Below are positions 50,159 to 60,420 of a stretch of DNA of 64,000 nt, piece by piece. How positions within the stretch are numbered: position 1 is the stretch's first letter; the number at the start of each line of letters is the position of its first letter. Below the pieces are notes generated by a model. The model made no database searches. It saw only the letters and a list, made by a program, of their open reading frames with translations, and was not told where the DNA came from. Origin of the DNA: Coprinellus micaceus. Taxonomy: Eukaryota > Basidiomycota > Agaricomycetes > Agaricales > Psathyrellaceae. The DNA lies in contig OX596334.1 of NCBI GenBank assembly GCA_951394405.1, positions 992,001 through 1,056,000 of the forward strand, written 5' to 3'. The position numbers and the translations under genes were made by a program.

Positions 50159-50732
50159 TAGGGTTGCGTATATAATTCCCACCTGGGCATGTAAATAGTA
50201 ACTTACAGGCGCCGATTTTTCGGCCGGGCAACTAATGTAAGTTACAGGGCATTTAATTGTATTTTATTCTTCACGTGCCGTTCCTCGGCCTGGGGCGCCC
50301 AGGGACCTGTTTCTCCTACCGTAGCGCTCAACAGTGCTCTAAAGTTCCAAAAGTCCCTTCGAAGACCTATACTCGGCCACTTTTGCAAATCTTGGCATGG
50401 TCGCGAACCATTGCGGTTGGTGAATGGTCACTTCTGGGCTGGGCGCTTACCGCGAGGCGGGGAATGGCCTTTAGATAACCTGTAAGCCCCTAAGAGCTAT
50501 CCCTCCAACTTCCTTGGCGTGCTGATTCGTTGTTGGCTTGCTTCAGGTGCCCCATAACACCCTGAGCATCAGGTTGCAGCAGCAAGGCAACCTAGTCCCA
50601 CCAAGCACCCTCGCCCGTGACGATTAAGTTACACCCCCGTTTTCGAGCCCCGGTAAACAATTAGTAAGTTACTGTAATTTACATGTGTAACTTACACTTT
50701 GTAACTAAAGGCGATTTACATACGCAACCCTA
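50159..50732 (+). mobile_element. hAT-like MITE, copy 1 (574 bp)
   Basis: Starts TAGGGTTGCGTAT and ends with the inverse ATACGCAACCCTA. It is flanked by a perfect 8-bp target duplication ACGCAATG (50151-50158 and 50733-50740). Eight-base duplications and TA/CA-GGG ends fit the hAT superfamily. It has no transposase; the 73-codon frame inside is shared by copy 2 but has no recognisable domain. It lies about 25 bases upstream of the K3 E-box. Copy 2 (52919-53492) is nearly identical in opposite orientation. Confidence 0.9.
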
Positions 50733-50763
50733 ACGCAATGCCTTGCCAGGCATGTCAACCACG

Positions 50764-50855
50764 ATCACGTGCAGCCCTGGCCACTGACCCAAATGGGAGA
50801 CCATTGCTACCGTCCTTGCTGCTTCTGAAAGTCATTGTCCTGGGTCCCTATATAA
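50764..50855 (+). promoter_or_regulatory. K3 promoter: E-box and TATA box
   Basis: ATCACGTGC with CACGTG at 50766-50771, 140 bases before the ATG, and TATATAA at 50849-50855, 51 bases before it. Shares AAAGTCATTGTCC and the TATA context with K2. The MITE inserted just upstream, leaving both boxes intact. Confidence 0.7.
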
Positions 50856-52119
50856 GGTGGTGTGCTGCGACTGAATTTATCCTGTTTTCTTTCTCCTCTA
50901 CCACCATGTCCGCCCCTCCCCGTCCCGATCTATGGACCTTTCGATCTGCACCTCCCAGCGCAGGCCTAAACGACGTCGACATGGCAGATAGCACGACAAA
51001 CGCCTCCGAGACTACTGATGGAGCTCCGAGGTGTGTATAAGCTCATTTTATCAAGCCCTTCGCTCTCTGATATTTTTCTGGTTGTAGCAGCATGCCTCTC
51101 GTCCACACGCCTCCTCCTCAACAGCCCGAGCGAAGGCCCATCCCGAAGGGCCCCTCAATTGGCTTCCACGGAAATCCGCTAAATGATAGCTTTGTCCCAA
51201 TCAATAGCCTGCCAGAAGTTCACGCCCGCCACTATTCCCTCCAGCCTCTCCCACCTCTTACCCAGGAGTCGCCTGAAGTTCAAGGAGGTCTCGACGCTTC
51301 TCCCAGCATCGATGGCAAGACGAGATTGCAGCGGCTCCGCCACAACAGTACCACCATGGTTGGCCAGAAGGCCCACAGTGCTCAGCCTCTGTCGAGCGTT
51401 ATGGGCACACCCCATCGAGGTGCCACTACTCAGGACTTCCCCACAGGCAGAGACTTGAGGACTGAGGGAGCCGTGCTTCTCGAGGAGCTTGGGCCCGTCC
51501 TCAGCTGCGATCAATACTACATCGATAATGTATTCAAGGTGCCGGCAGCTCCGAAGATTAGATCATTTTTGGAGACGGCTGGAGGCGGTGTCCTCGTCGA
51601 CGCTAACGAGATGGCCCCAGGCGAAGCATTGAGCGGGACGGAGGTGATATTGGACAGTGGCACTGGAGGTCACTTGGAGGGCAGTACGGCAAGTGATGCT
51701 CAGGGGAATGTTGCGAGTGGCGCCGCTGGCGTTACAAACGGGGCGCTTAGTGGCACCGTGAGTGACACAGTGAGTGGCACCAGGGAAGATGTGGAGGGCG
51801 GGAGAGCGGAAGATGTAGCGGATGGAAAGCGCGAAGTTGCTGTGGATGGCGCAAATGAGGGAAATGAGAAGGGAAAGCAGGGGGAGACAGCGAAGAAGGT
51901 CTACACCGGTGGCGTCTGGGATCCTGAGGGCAACAGGTGGGCCCTCCCTGAAAAGGCGGCCCTCGAGAAGGACATTTACACACCCATGGTCAAGGTCATC
52001 TCACACATCATGACTGCTTTCGCACCTTGCCCAGCCGGGGTAGAGCGTGAGGTTGTCGACACGCACGATGCCCGTTTCTTACACAAGGACGACAAGACGA
52101 CTTCACCTGACCTTGTCAT

Positions 52120-52126
52120 CCGTGCG
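52120..52126 (+). repeat. Target-site duplication CCGTGCG of the K3 insert, left copy
   Basis: CCGTGCG at 52120-52126 recurs at 54038-54044 on the other side of the inserted element. The preceding base differs (T against G), so the duplication is 7 bp, or 8 bp with one change. Confidence 0.75.
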
Positions 52127-54037
52127 CAAAAGCACGATGGCATTTGATTAAATGATCCACTGTTACACGAGAGCCAAACGATTAAATGTATTGTATTTAA
52201 ATGACTACGTTTAAACACCGTTGCCCATAGCACACCGTTGCCAGACGTGAGTGCTTTGCTACCATTTAAACAGCAATTAAATGAGTCGCGACGCGGAGAA
52301 TGTTGTCCCGCCCGCGCAATTCAAACACATGACTGGCATTTGATCAGATCGGCCGAACTGGAAACAAGTTATACTTGATTAAATACAACGTAGAAGACTC
52401 TGTGGAAAGCTACGTACAAGCGGGTAGGTACAATTAAATACGGTGAGCTCGAGCATTTAAACGGTGGCCAAAACCTCGAGCTCGTTCAATCAGGTGGAAC
52501 CCCTGAGCGGACTGTCAATGAGCCAGAGGGCGAGAGGCCCCAGCAATAGACAGGGGGTCTCTCAGCGTCTGCACGGCCCTTGCGCCAGGCGACGGGGATT
52601 GCGGGATGCAACCGTCGAAGACACGGGTGCCAGGCTCGGGGTCGAGCTTGTTTAATCAGGTGGGAGCCCTGTTTAAACGGAGCTCGAATACCGATAGCCC
52701 GAAGTCCCGCCGACGCCAACCCAAAGGTCGACGCGCCTTTCCCTGCAAGCCCCTCGACACCAAGTCCGGTGGTGGTGGTCGAGGGAAGAGAGGGGATGGG
52801 GCCGTGGATACAAGGCCGCCGACTTATATATCCCTCGGGTATTTGGCCGATCCAAACAGTCGCGTCGCGTTGCGAAATCACGAGGCGACTTCGTTGAACG
52901 AAAACAAACACGGCTAAGTAGGGTTGCGTATGTAAATCGCCTTTAGTTACAAAGTGTAAGTTACACATGTAAATTACAGTAACTTACTAATTGTTTACCG
53001 GGGCTCGAAAACGGGGGTGTAACTTAATCGTCACGGGCGAGGGTGCTTGGTGGGACTAGGTTGCCTTGCTGCTGCAACCTGATGCTCAGGGTGTTATGGG
53101 GCACCTGAAGCAAGCCAACAACGAATCAGCACGCCAAGGAAGTTGGAGGGATAGCTCTTAGGGGCTTACAGGTTATCTAAAGGCCATTCCCCGCCTCGCG
53201 GTAAGCGCCCAGCCCAGAAGTGACCATTCACCAACCGCAATGGTTCGCGACCATGCCAAGATTTGCAAAAGTGGCCGAGTATAGGTCTTCGAAGGGACTT
53301 TTGGAACTTTAGAGCACTGTTGAGCGCTACGGTAGGAGAAACAGGTCCCTGGGCGCCCCAGGCCGAGGAACGGCACGTGAAGAATAAAATACAATTAAAT
53401 GCCCTGTAACTTACATTAGTTGCCCGGCCGAAAAATCGGCGCCTGTAAGTTACTATTTACATGCCCAGGTGGGAATTATATACGCAACCCTACGGCTAAG
53501 CATGGCACGCTCGGCCAAGCTTTAGCCGGTGATAAATATGGGGGACATCGCGCTTCCACCCCCACGCCTCTTCCTTCCCTCCCTCACTGTACCGGCAGTG
53601 GGAGAGGACTTGGAGAATGTCGACAACTTCGTCCCCATTACCAGCGGTGAGGGGAGGTTGGCGGTGATGCGAGATAGGGGTTCGAGCTCCGATTTAATCA
53701 GTGATTAATCGGCCTTCGCATCCTGACTTGCAAAGCCCTTCCCGTCACGCCACGTCCCCTTCGCGTACTTAGTCGAGAGGCCGCGAGTCCTTTAGATACG
53801 TGCCTATAGTAATGAAACTCAGCCTTCAATTCACTCAAATCTCGCTCTCTCCATGCGTACATGAACGTTTAAACAGTTGTGGTAATTAAATTGTGCGGCG
53901 TAGAACAGTCGGTTCAACATTCGGCCCGCACGAACCACTGGCTCAAGGATTTAAATGCGATGATTTAAATGCGACACATTTAATCGTTGGCCCCCGTATA
54001 ACAAGGGATCATTTAAACAAATCCCATCGGGTTACAG
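52127..54037. mobile_element. 1.9-kb non-autonomous TIR transposon in K3
   Basis: Defined from both sides by the interrupted kinase frame. The ends form an imperfect inverted repeat of about 32 bp (24 matches); the shared core is CGATGG-ATTTG-TTAAATGATCC, at 52135-52158 and inverted at 54006-54029. Host duplication CCGTGCG. The interior is strewn with ATTTAA, TTAAAT and GTTTAAAC motifs near both ends (for example about 52145-52275 and 53870-54020), like subterminal transposase-binding repeats. No transposase-like frame is seen. A hAT-like MITE is nested at 52919-53492; without it the element is about 1.33 kb. The superfamily is undetermined; a 7-8 bp duplication would suit hAT or the Kyakuja/Dileera/Zisupton group. 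Confidence 0.8.
52919..53492 (-). mobile_element. hAT-like MITE, copy 2 (574 bp), nested
   Basis: Inverted, nearly identical copy of 50159-50732, with its own perfect 8-bp target duplication CGGCTAAG (52911-52918 and 53493-53500). Different target duplications show two independent insertions, not one composite transposition. The insertion is younger than the element that hosts it. Confidence 0.9.
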
Positions 54038-55843
54038 CCGTGCGGTTGGCCCGTCTTTTGAAAAGCCAGAGGATGGGGACTCGGATATAGGATACTCCAA
54101 CATTGCCACCGTCATCGAAGTGAAGCGCGAACGGGACATGGGCGGCCGCGATGCTCACATCAAACAGCTCGCCATTTATGCCCGGTAAGTGGGATAGTGT
54201 CATTTAGACCGCAATGCAATTAACCTTGTTCCTCGTATTGGACAGACAAATCTTCGCCCATCAGCCCAACCGCAAATTTGTGCGGTGCCTTCTGGTCAGC
54301 GAGACGACTTTCCGCCTCGTGCATTTTGACCGTTCCGGGGCAGAGGTGTCTCAGCGATTCAACATACACACGCATTACATGCAGTTTATTCGAACCATCG
54401 TCGCTCTGACAAGCCCAGATGAGGCGGTCATTGGGTTTGACACCAGCATCCAGTGGACTATCGACCCCCTCACAGGCAGGAAAGTCGCGGGTACCCTCCA
54501 GCATAGCCAACGGACCAACGGCCGCAAAAGGGCGACCAAGGAGACGTACTACCTTGTGCAGATCCACCCCATTGCTCGCCACATCATCCGGGGTCGTGCA
54601 ACCACCTGCTGGTTGGTGGCGGAGGTCCCCGAGAACTGGACTGAGACGTTTGTGATCAAGGACTCATGGACTTCCACTGGACGCACTGAGGAGCATCAGT
54701 TCCTCCTTCGAGCTGCTGAACTGAACCTGGAAGGAGTCTGCGAATATGTCTCCCACGAGATTAAGCGCGGTGAAACCAAGGACTTCCGCTCCGACACCTG
54801 TAGGACGAATATTATGTTCTCCAATCGCACTGCCGCTCGTGTCGTGTTCAAGGCATACGGCAAGCATCTTCAGAACTTTGAAACCACCCTTCAGCTTCTC
54901 ATGGCTCTCTACGACGCGATATCGGGTATGGAATCTTTTTAGCTCCAACAAGTCTTCAAGAGTACTGAAAAATGTCTCCCTTCTATTCTAGGTCACGCAC
55001 AACTCTCTGTTGTGGCCAACGTATTGCATCGAGACATCAATGACACCAATGTCCTGCTTGGTCTTGAGAATGCCAGCGTAGGGTGGCGCGGCGTTCTCAT
55101 CGACTTGGGCGTCGCTGCCAGGCTCAGCCGCACGACCTCAGATATAGTCAGAGAGGCTCGAACTGTGCGTATCTTTGTCTTCAGCGCATGTTCACGATCT
55201 CCTAAACGTTTGACTCTAGGGCTCCCGCTTTTATCAGTCCTGCAGCATCCTCAGCTACTTGACTGACCTCACCAAAGAGGTTGCCCCCGCCCACTGCTAC
55301 CTTGACGACCTAGAGGGTTTCTTATACCTACTTTGCCGCATTCTCCTTGGGCAGACCCCAGATGGGGAGGCACGCCCTGTGTCCGACCCTGCGATGAAGA
55401 TAACTCGTAACTGGGACAGCGAAGATGTCGATGTGGCACATGATTCGAAGTGCAAGGTCTTCAACTCGGGGTGCCGCGATAAGAACCTCGCCATTGTCTA
55501 TATCAAGAAGTCGTGGGGCGAGGCATGCGCGACACTCTTCCGCAAGTTCCTCGAATGGATTGGCCACATCCAAGCAGAAAGGGAGATGCTCCGAGAGAGG
55601 TATGGCCCTCAGGACCCAACCAAAGAGTGCATCTACAAGCCCCTCCTGGACCAGATCTCATCGCACTACACTCAAGTGTTGGGCTTTTTTGACGAAGCGA
55701 TCGTGGCTCTGGGAGGCGAACGTGCAAAGGTGCCGCCCCATACCTCTGCTACCCCACCTGTTGCGACCGCTCTCGAAGCAGGTCCTAGTGCAACTAAGCG
55801 CCCTCGCACACGCTCACAGTCTCGCGCCGATGGCGGCTCTTAA

Positions 55844-56117
55844 TCCTGTTTCTCAATCAAGTGTGTGTGCGTGAGGAGGCGGTCACCCCCGTTTCGTTCC
55901 TTCCACGTTAATCATCTACCCCTAATAACGACCCCATCACTAAGTTTCTCTGTTATTCCGTTAAATTATCGTTGGTTTGTCAGTGTGTCCTGCCTTGTAG
56001 CCATCACACTCCATTTCTTGGTATTGCCACCACCTGTAGCCATGCCTTACCTTCAATTGATTTGGTTTCGTTCACAGTGTAGCGCATCGTGTACTGGAGC
56101 GCTTCGATAGCCGAAGT
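55844..56117. other. K3 3' flank
   Basis: Short spacer between the K3 stop and the duplicated kinase tail. No feature recognised. Confidence 0.45.
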
Positions 56118-57144
56118 AAGTACATTCCTCATACACCTGCCGGACGGCAATCGTGCCCCAAGCCAGGATGCAGGACTGGTGAGCCGATGGGACACCCCAA
56201 GCGCCATCATCGCGTGGGGTCGCAAGTTGCGCATATCCCCCGATCGTGACGCCGGCCTCATCGCAGCGAAGGTCGTCGAGCAGACTTGGGGTCTGACTTG
56301 CGCCTCTTCGTACATCATGTTCAGCGATTGGATGTCTGAGACCATGCAAGAGAAGCTCACAGTTCTCGTTCGGAATAGCCTGGAGGAGGGCGACAGCGAA
56401 AGTGAGGATGAAGAAGATGAAGACAGCATGACCGTCCCCGACCCGTTCACGCTGTTCTATTCCCGTCGCGATGAGCTTTATGCTTACATTTTGAGCATTC
56501 TAGACGAAGGCATTGGGGTTATGCAAACCAATGCCCCGCCTCCCGCTTCTCGCGCAGCCAACCAGGCACAAGCTCCTGCTAACACCACCTTCCACGCCGC
56601 CAACCCGAGTCCCGATGCGGTATCGACGCCCGTCGAAACAACTACGCCAGTTACGCCGCCCATGGCGTCCTCCGCCCTCCCTGTCTTCCTTAACCCATCG
56701 TCGCTTCGCCTCAAGCGTCGATCTGAGGACAGCGGATATATCTCCTCCCAAATTCCAAAGCCGGACGCATCCACGGACGCCTGGTAGCTCCCAACTGTCC
56801 CCCTTGGGCCTTCATCCTAGTATTTCTTGAACAACTTCTCACCGTATATATACCCTCATCTGCGCTATACCCTCCTGATGGTCCTATTTATTTTGTTTCA
56901 TGGCTTAAGCTTTCCTAGATTACACGTTATCTATGTACGTTTCGTCGTTTACGCTCTCGTCGCTTCGTGCCTGCATCCGCGTCGTACGCATAATACGAAA
57001 CGTGGTCCCAACGTGATCCCCTCCACAACCTTGCTGTTCCACTCGTATCACATCCCCGAGCCTTTCCTATTCCCCTCAATTTCATTCGAGATGGGACAAT
57101 GATGCTCACCGAGTGCCCCATTCTCCTTTCACATGCTCAGTTTC
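56118..57144 (+). pseudogene. Duplicated tail of kinase K6 with 3' flank
   Basis: From TTCCTCATACACCT onward this matches 45537 to about 46560 (K6 exon 4 and 3' flank) over about 1 kb, with scattered substitutions and small indels. The frame is open from 56089 to the stop at 56787 and encodes LIHLPDGNRAPSQ, VVEQTWGLTCASS, the acidic SESEDEEDEDS run and the tail LKRRSEDSGYIS. The N-terminal domain and all catalytic residues are missing and no start codon or promoter is evident. The left breakpoint is inside the kinase C-lobe coding sequence. It is best read as a truncated segmental duplicate. Confidence 0.85.
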
Positions 57145-57276
57145 ATCTGATGTCCCCTAGGCGGCGCTTGAGGATTCGGACGGATCGGCGTAGATGTGTT
57201 GTGGACTGATGTGCAGCAGAGGAAGCAGTGTTGACGGATGGAGAGGCTACATAGAACGAAGGGTGTTCGCTTTTGG

Positions 57277-59482
57277 TTACGCGGAGGTTTTGGAGGCGAG
57301 CGGATCGCCGAGGTTGTGTGGCGGCGTTAAAGGGATCGAGGCCTTCGCGGGGGAACAGAGGATGGTAATAGCAGGCTTTAGAAGCGGCGCATCAGTATCA
57401 GGTAAGGACGCACAAGATATTTTCCCAACATGGTTGGGGGAGCAAGGGGGTGGAGGAATTGACGTGCTCACATCTTTCGGAAGTGAAGCTGGGGGTGGGG
57501 ACGAGGCTTGTATCGCTGCAATAGCCTCGTCAAACATGCCCAACACCTCCCAATACTGCTCGTCACGACGGGAGTGCAAGGATTCGAAGGGGTCCATATC
57601 ACCATCCGCCGCGGAGAGGAAGTCGAGTTTCTGATCGTAGATGTCAGAGACATAGTTGCGATACTTGTCGAACAAAGAGCTGCAATGTGGGCCCCAGGCG
57701 GTTTCAACCAAGCGTACGGCACTTCGTGCGGTCGCTCCCAATCCCAGCAACGGCTCCTTCGCAGCATGAGCGGTGTCTGGATCCTTATCGGCCCATGCCC
57801 ACACGATGGACGGTCCGTCGTCCTCCCTTGAGATGTGGCTTCCGTCAGGCCTATGGGCGAGAAAGATGAAACTCAAGAGGTAGAAGAAAGACTCGAGATC
57901 GTCTAGGTAGTCGCGGGGTGCCGCCTTCTCGGCCATAGCATGACTCTGCAAGACGGAGAGCGACTGAAAGAGTCGGGTACCCTACGCAAGCAGTCGTAAA
58001 CAATTAATACATAGGCGTGGAGAAAGCAGACACGTACAATGTTGGCATCCGAAATCACCCATGGCTGCGTGTCTGTAGACCGAAAAGCCATATCGAGGTC
58101 GATGAGGACGCCTCGCTGGCCTACCGGTGCGCCATCCCTGCCAAGGAGGACGTTGTTGTGCGAGACGTCCCGATGCAAGATCCGTATGTCGTCGCTGACG
58201 AGCCTCTGGTGCCCTGGAGAATTTCTATAAGCGAGATCGACGGGGGGATATACGAAACAATGCGTACCTGCTATCGAGTCGCGAATAGCGAATAGAACTT
58301 GGAGCACCGATGTGAAGAACACGAGTGGCTTGCCGCACAATTTCAGAGTGACGCGACTTGAGACACGGTTCTCATACTGCCCGGCGGTGCTCGCACATCG
58401 AAAGTCCCTCGTCTCCCACCTCCCCGATTCGTGAGAGACCATTTCAACGACCCCCGGGATACCCTTGACCAAAGCGAGGAGCTCGTGCTCTGGTGGGAAG
58501 TCTCCCGGCCTCCAGGAGTCTTTTACCACGAGCTCTTCAGAGGATTCAGGGTCTCGGACCCTCCAGCATGTTGTTGCCCTTCCATGGATGGAGTCCCGTG
58601 AAGTGGGGACCTCGCCAACGATAGGGAAGGCCTTGGGTTTGCCGTTCGAATCTGTTGTAGTTAGCGTCCCCCCGAGCTTCATCCCGTTGACGATATTCCA
58701 CTGAATGCTATCGTCGAAACCTAGAAGCCGCTCGTCGAGCGATGACATTCCAGCAACCAAACGAACAAGGGTGCGGGGGTGTTGGTGTATGTCGATGGGT
58801 GGGGTGATCTGGGCCCCAGCACGGTCAAAATGAACCAGCCGGGCGTGTTTCTCTGTGAGGACCAGAGATCTAACGTATATCCGGTTGGGTTGGTCGCGGA
58901 ATATCTGACTGTATCTCAAGTCAGTACCTTCCCGAGCAGAGAAGAAAGGTAGGGACAGACACACCGGGCATAGTTCGCCATTTCTTCCATAATCTCGCCT
59001 TCAGGTCCCGCCTCGGCGTCCAACTTGACAGAAAAATACGTCGCCATGTTGGTGAATCCTAGAGTTTCCGTTTGTTTCGCAGTTCTTTCAGGCGAGGCGG
59101 GGAATTGGAAAGAGGGACCAGCGGCTTGGACGACGAGGATTGGAGAGTTCCGGTACCCATCTGCATTCATCTCGTCGCTACCTTTGAATTTACGTGTGTC
59201 GACCACCTCCCTTTGTACTCTGGGTTCCGTCGAGAACGCGAATCGAGTCACTATGGAGGAGAGCGCCCTGTAGGCAGATCTGAGGAGGTCTTCTGCCTTG
59301 GCCTGAGCGTTGGGGATGAACCAATTATTATTGCTGGAGTCGTAGGTGGCCGTTTCCTCGAGAAAGGTATCAATCTCTTCATCGTTGAATCCCCCAGAGT
59401 ATAGCTCCTGTGCGTATGCTTCGGTTGTTGTCGTGAACCTGAGGTAAGGCGACGGTCCCGCTTCTTTACACGTTTGGAACAT
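57277..59482 (-). CDS. K8: FunK1 fungal protein kinase (clade II)
   Basis: 679 aa: exons 59482-58965, 58908-58268, 58213-58038, 57981-57277. N-terminal TTTTEAYAQELYSGGFNDEE and QAAGPSFQFPA. Exon 2: FRDQPNRIYVRSLVLTE and ATP-lysine in LVVKDSWRPGD. Catalytic loop HRDVSHNN at 400-407, LIDLDMAF for DFG. Exon 4: GTRLFQSLSVLQSHAM, DYLDDLESFFYLLSFIF. The tail is short and lacks the basic RRSxRI motifs. It is the shortest member and divergent in its N-terminus. Upstream in-frame codons exist, but 59482 is the first ATG giving a sister-like start. It is oriented against K3 and the duplicated tail. Confidence 0.88.
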
Positions 59483-59610
59483 CGCTAGAGAAGGAATGCG
59501 CGACGTGGTGAATTTGGTCTGGCGTCCTATGCGACGTTGGTGGTGGTAGGAGAGAAATAGGCAATAGCTTCCGGTGTACAATTGGGCTTCGCTCTTGATG
59601 CCAATCAAAT

Positions 59611-59620
59611 GCCACGTGAC
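59611..59620 (-). promoter_or_regulatory. K8 upstream E-box
   Basis: GTCACGTGGC on the minus strand, CACGTG at 59613-59618, 131 bases upstream of the K8 ATG, the same distance range as for the plus-strand sisters. Confidence 0.6.
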
Positions 59621-59872
59621 CGCTCCCCGGTTAGCCCGAGTCAAGATTGGTCTTTAGTAGTACTACCTCCTTACGAGGCTTAGGGCTTGTCCTCCCATCC
59701 ACAGGTGCTCGGTGTGCTTTGGGGGTGCGGTAGCTATGATGGGGTTGAACCCAGACGCTTTGGAGAACTGGATGGCTGCGCAGGCGATCGGATCGAAGAT
59801 GTTTGAATGCGCTTACCGTATTGACCGACCGTGACAGAGCTTGCACCCCTACCACCAGAAACGGAGTGCAAG

Positions 59873-60418
59873 TGTAGCTTCCAGTGGCTCTCTGTCTTTG
59901 GCAGATCCGCCCCTTGAAGCTCCATTCCCCCCCACCATTGCCTGGACGATCTCGAGTCGCTCTTCTTTGTCCTGCTGTGCATGTTCCTCATGCATATTTC
60001 GGACGCAAGTCGCGTTTTGCGTAAAGAGCTCGCCGGTTCATTGGCATCGATTCTTTTCTAATGGTACGGCCCTGATGTGAGTACTACAGGCACATACATA
60101 TATGGAGTCGTTCGAGGCGGTGCGGACGGCCTCGAACTCTTCAGCATGGTCGAAGACACCTGTACGAGAAGTTGGACGCCTTTACTCACGATTTGGCGAC
60201 CGACGAGCTTGACCTGCTCCCCGGACGGCAACAGCCGAGGTCAGGATGAGGACGACATCGCCTTGAAGCATCTACTCTCCTCGGGCGATGACCACTACTC
60301 CCAAGCCCTGGGCTCATTCAACGAAGCTATTGGAGCCATAGAGGACTGCGCCGTCTCTGCCAATGTACCCAGTCCCATGTCCAACCCACCACCTGCACTC
60401 CTGAAGCGACGAGCGTGA
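59873..60418 (+). pseudogene. FunK1 kinase C-lobe relic (K4-like)
   Basis: Matches K4 exon 4 from about 24285: LQWLSVFGRSAP, a stop, HCLDDLESLFFVLLCMFLMH, then GPDVS, YGVVRGGADGLELFSMVEDTC, a frame change, and SSGDDHYSQALGSFNEAIGAIED. Stops and frameshifts break it into at least three pieces. As at 12.5 kb and 56.1 kb, only the 3' end of the gene is present. It lies on the plus strand, head to head with K8 and 390 bases from its start. Confidence 0.8.
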
Positions 60419-60420
60419 AC

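Larger units (their letters stand above)
50906..55843 (+). pseudogene. K3: FunK1 kinase (clade I), split by a TIR element
   Basis: Exons 50906-51030, 51088-52126, then after the insert 54045-54184, 54246-54925, 54992-55164 and 55220-55843. Omitting the insert and one target copy gives 927 codons with no frame error. Exon 1 ends after NDVDMADST. Exon 2 contains an unusual Gly/Ser/Thr/Val-rich insertion (about 51640-51790). The break falls inside the conserved motif RA/VGPSFEKPE. Exon 3: FAHQPNRKFVRCLLVSE and lysine in VIKDSW. Catalytic loop HRDINDTN, then LIDLGVAA. Exon 5: GSRFYQSC, HCYLDDLEGFLYLL. As it stands the first part stops at 52147 after about 394 aa, before the whole kinase domain, so this allele should be null unless the insert is excised or spliced out. 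Confidence 0.85.

Noticed and set aside
50257..50478. 73-codon frame in the MITE, also at 53173-53394
   Set aside because: Too short for a transposase and without a domain; conserved because the MITE copies are young.
50159..53492. A single composite transposon made of the two MITEs and the enclosed K3 part
   Set aside because: Each MITE has its own different 8-bp target duplication, so they inserted separately.
53670..53700. GGGGTTCGAGCTCC resembling a tRNA B-box
   Set aside because: No A-box or paired stems upstream; it lies inside the TIR element.
52127..54037. A long intron in K3
   Set aside because: Borders are not GT-AG, and inverted ends plus a CCGTGCG duplication fit a transposon; K1 and K2 have no intron there.
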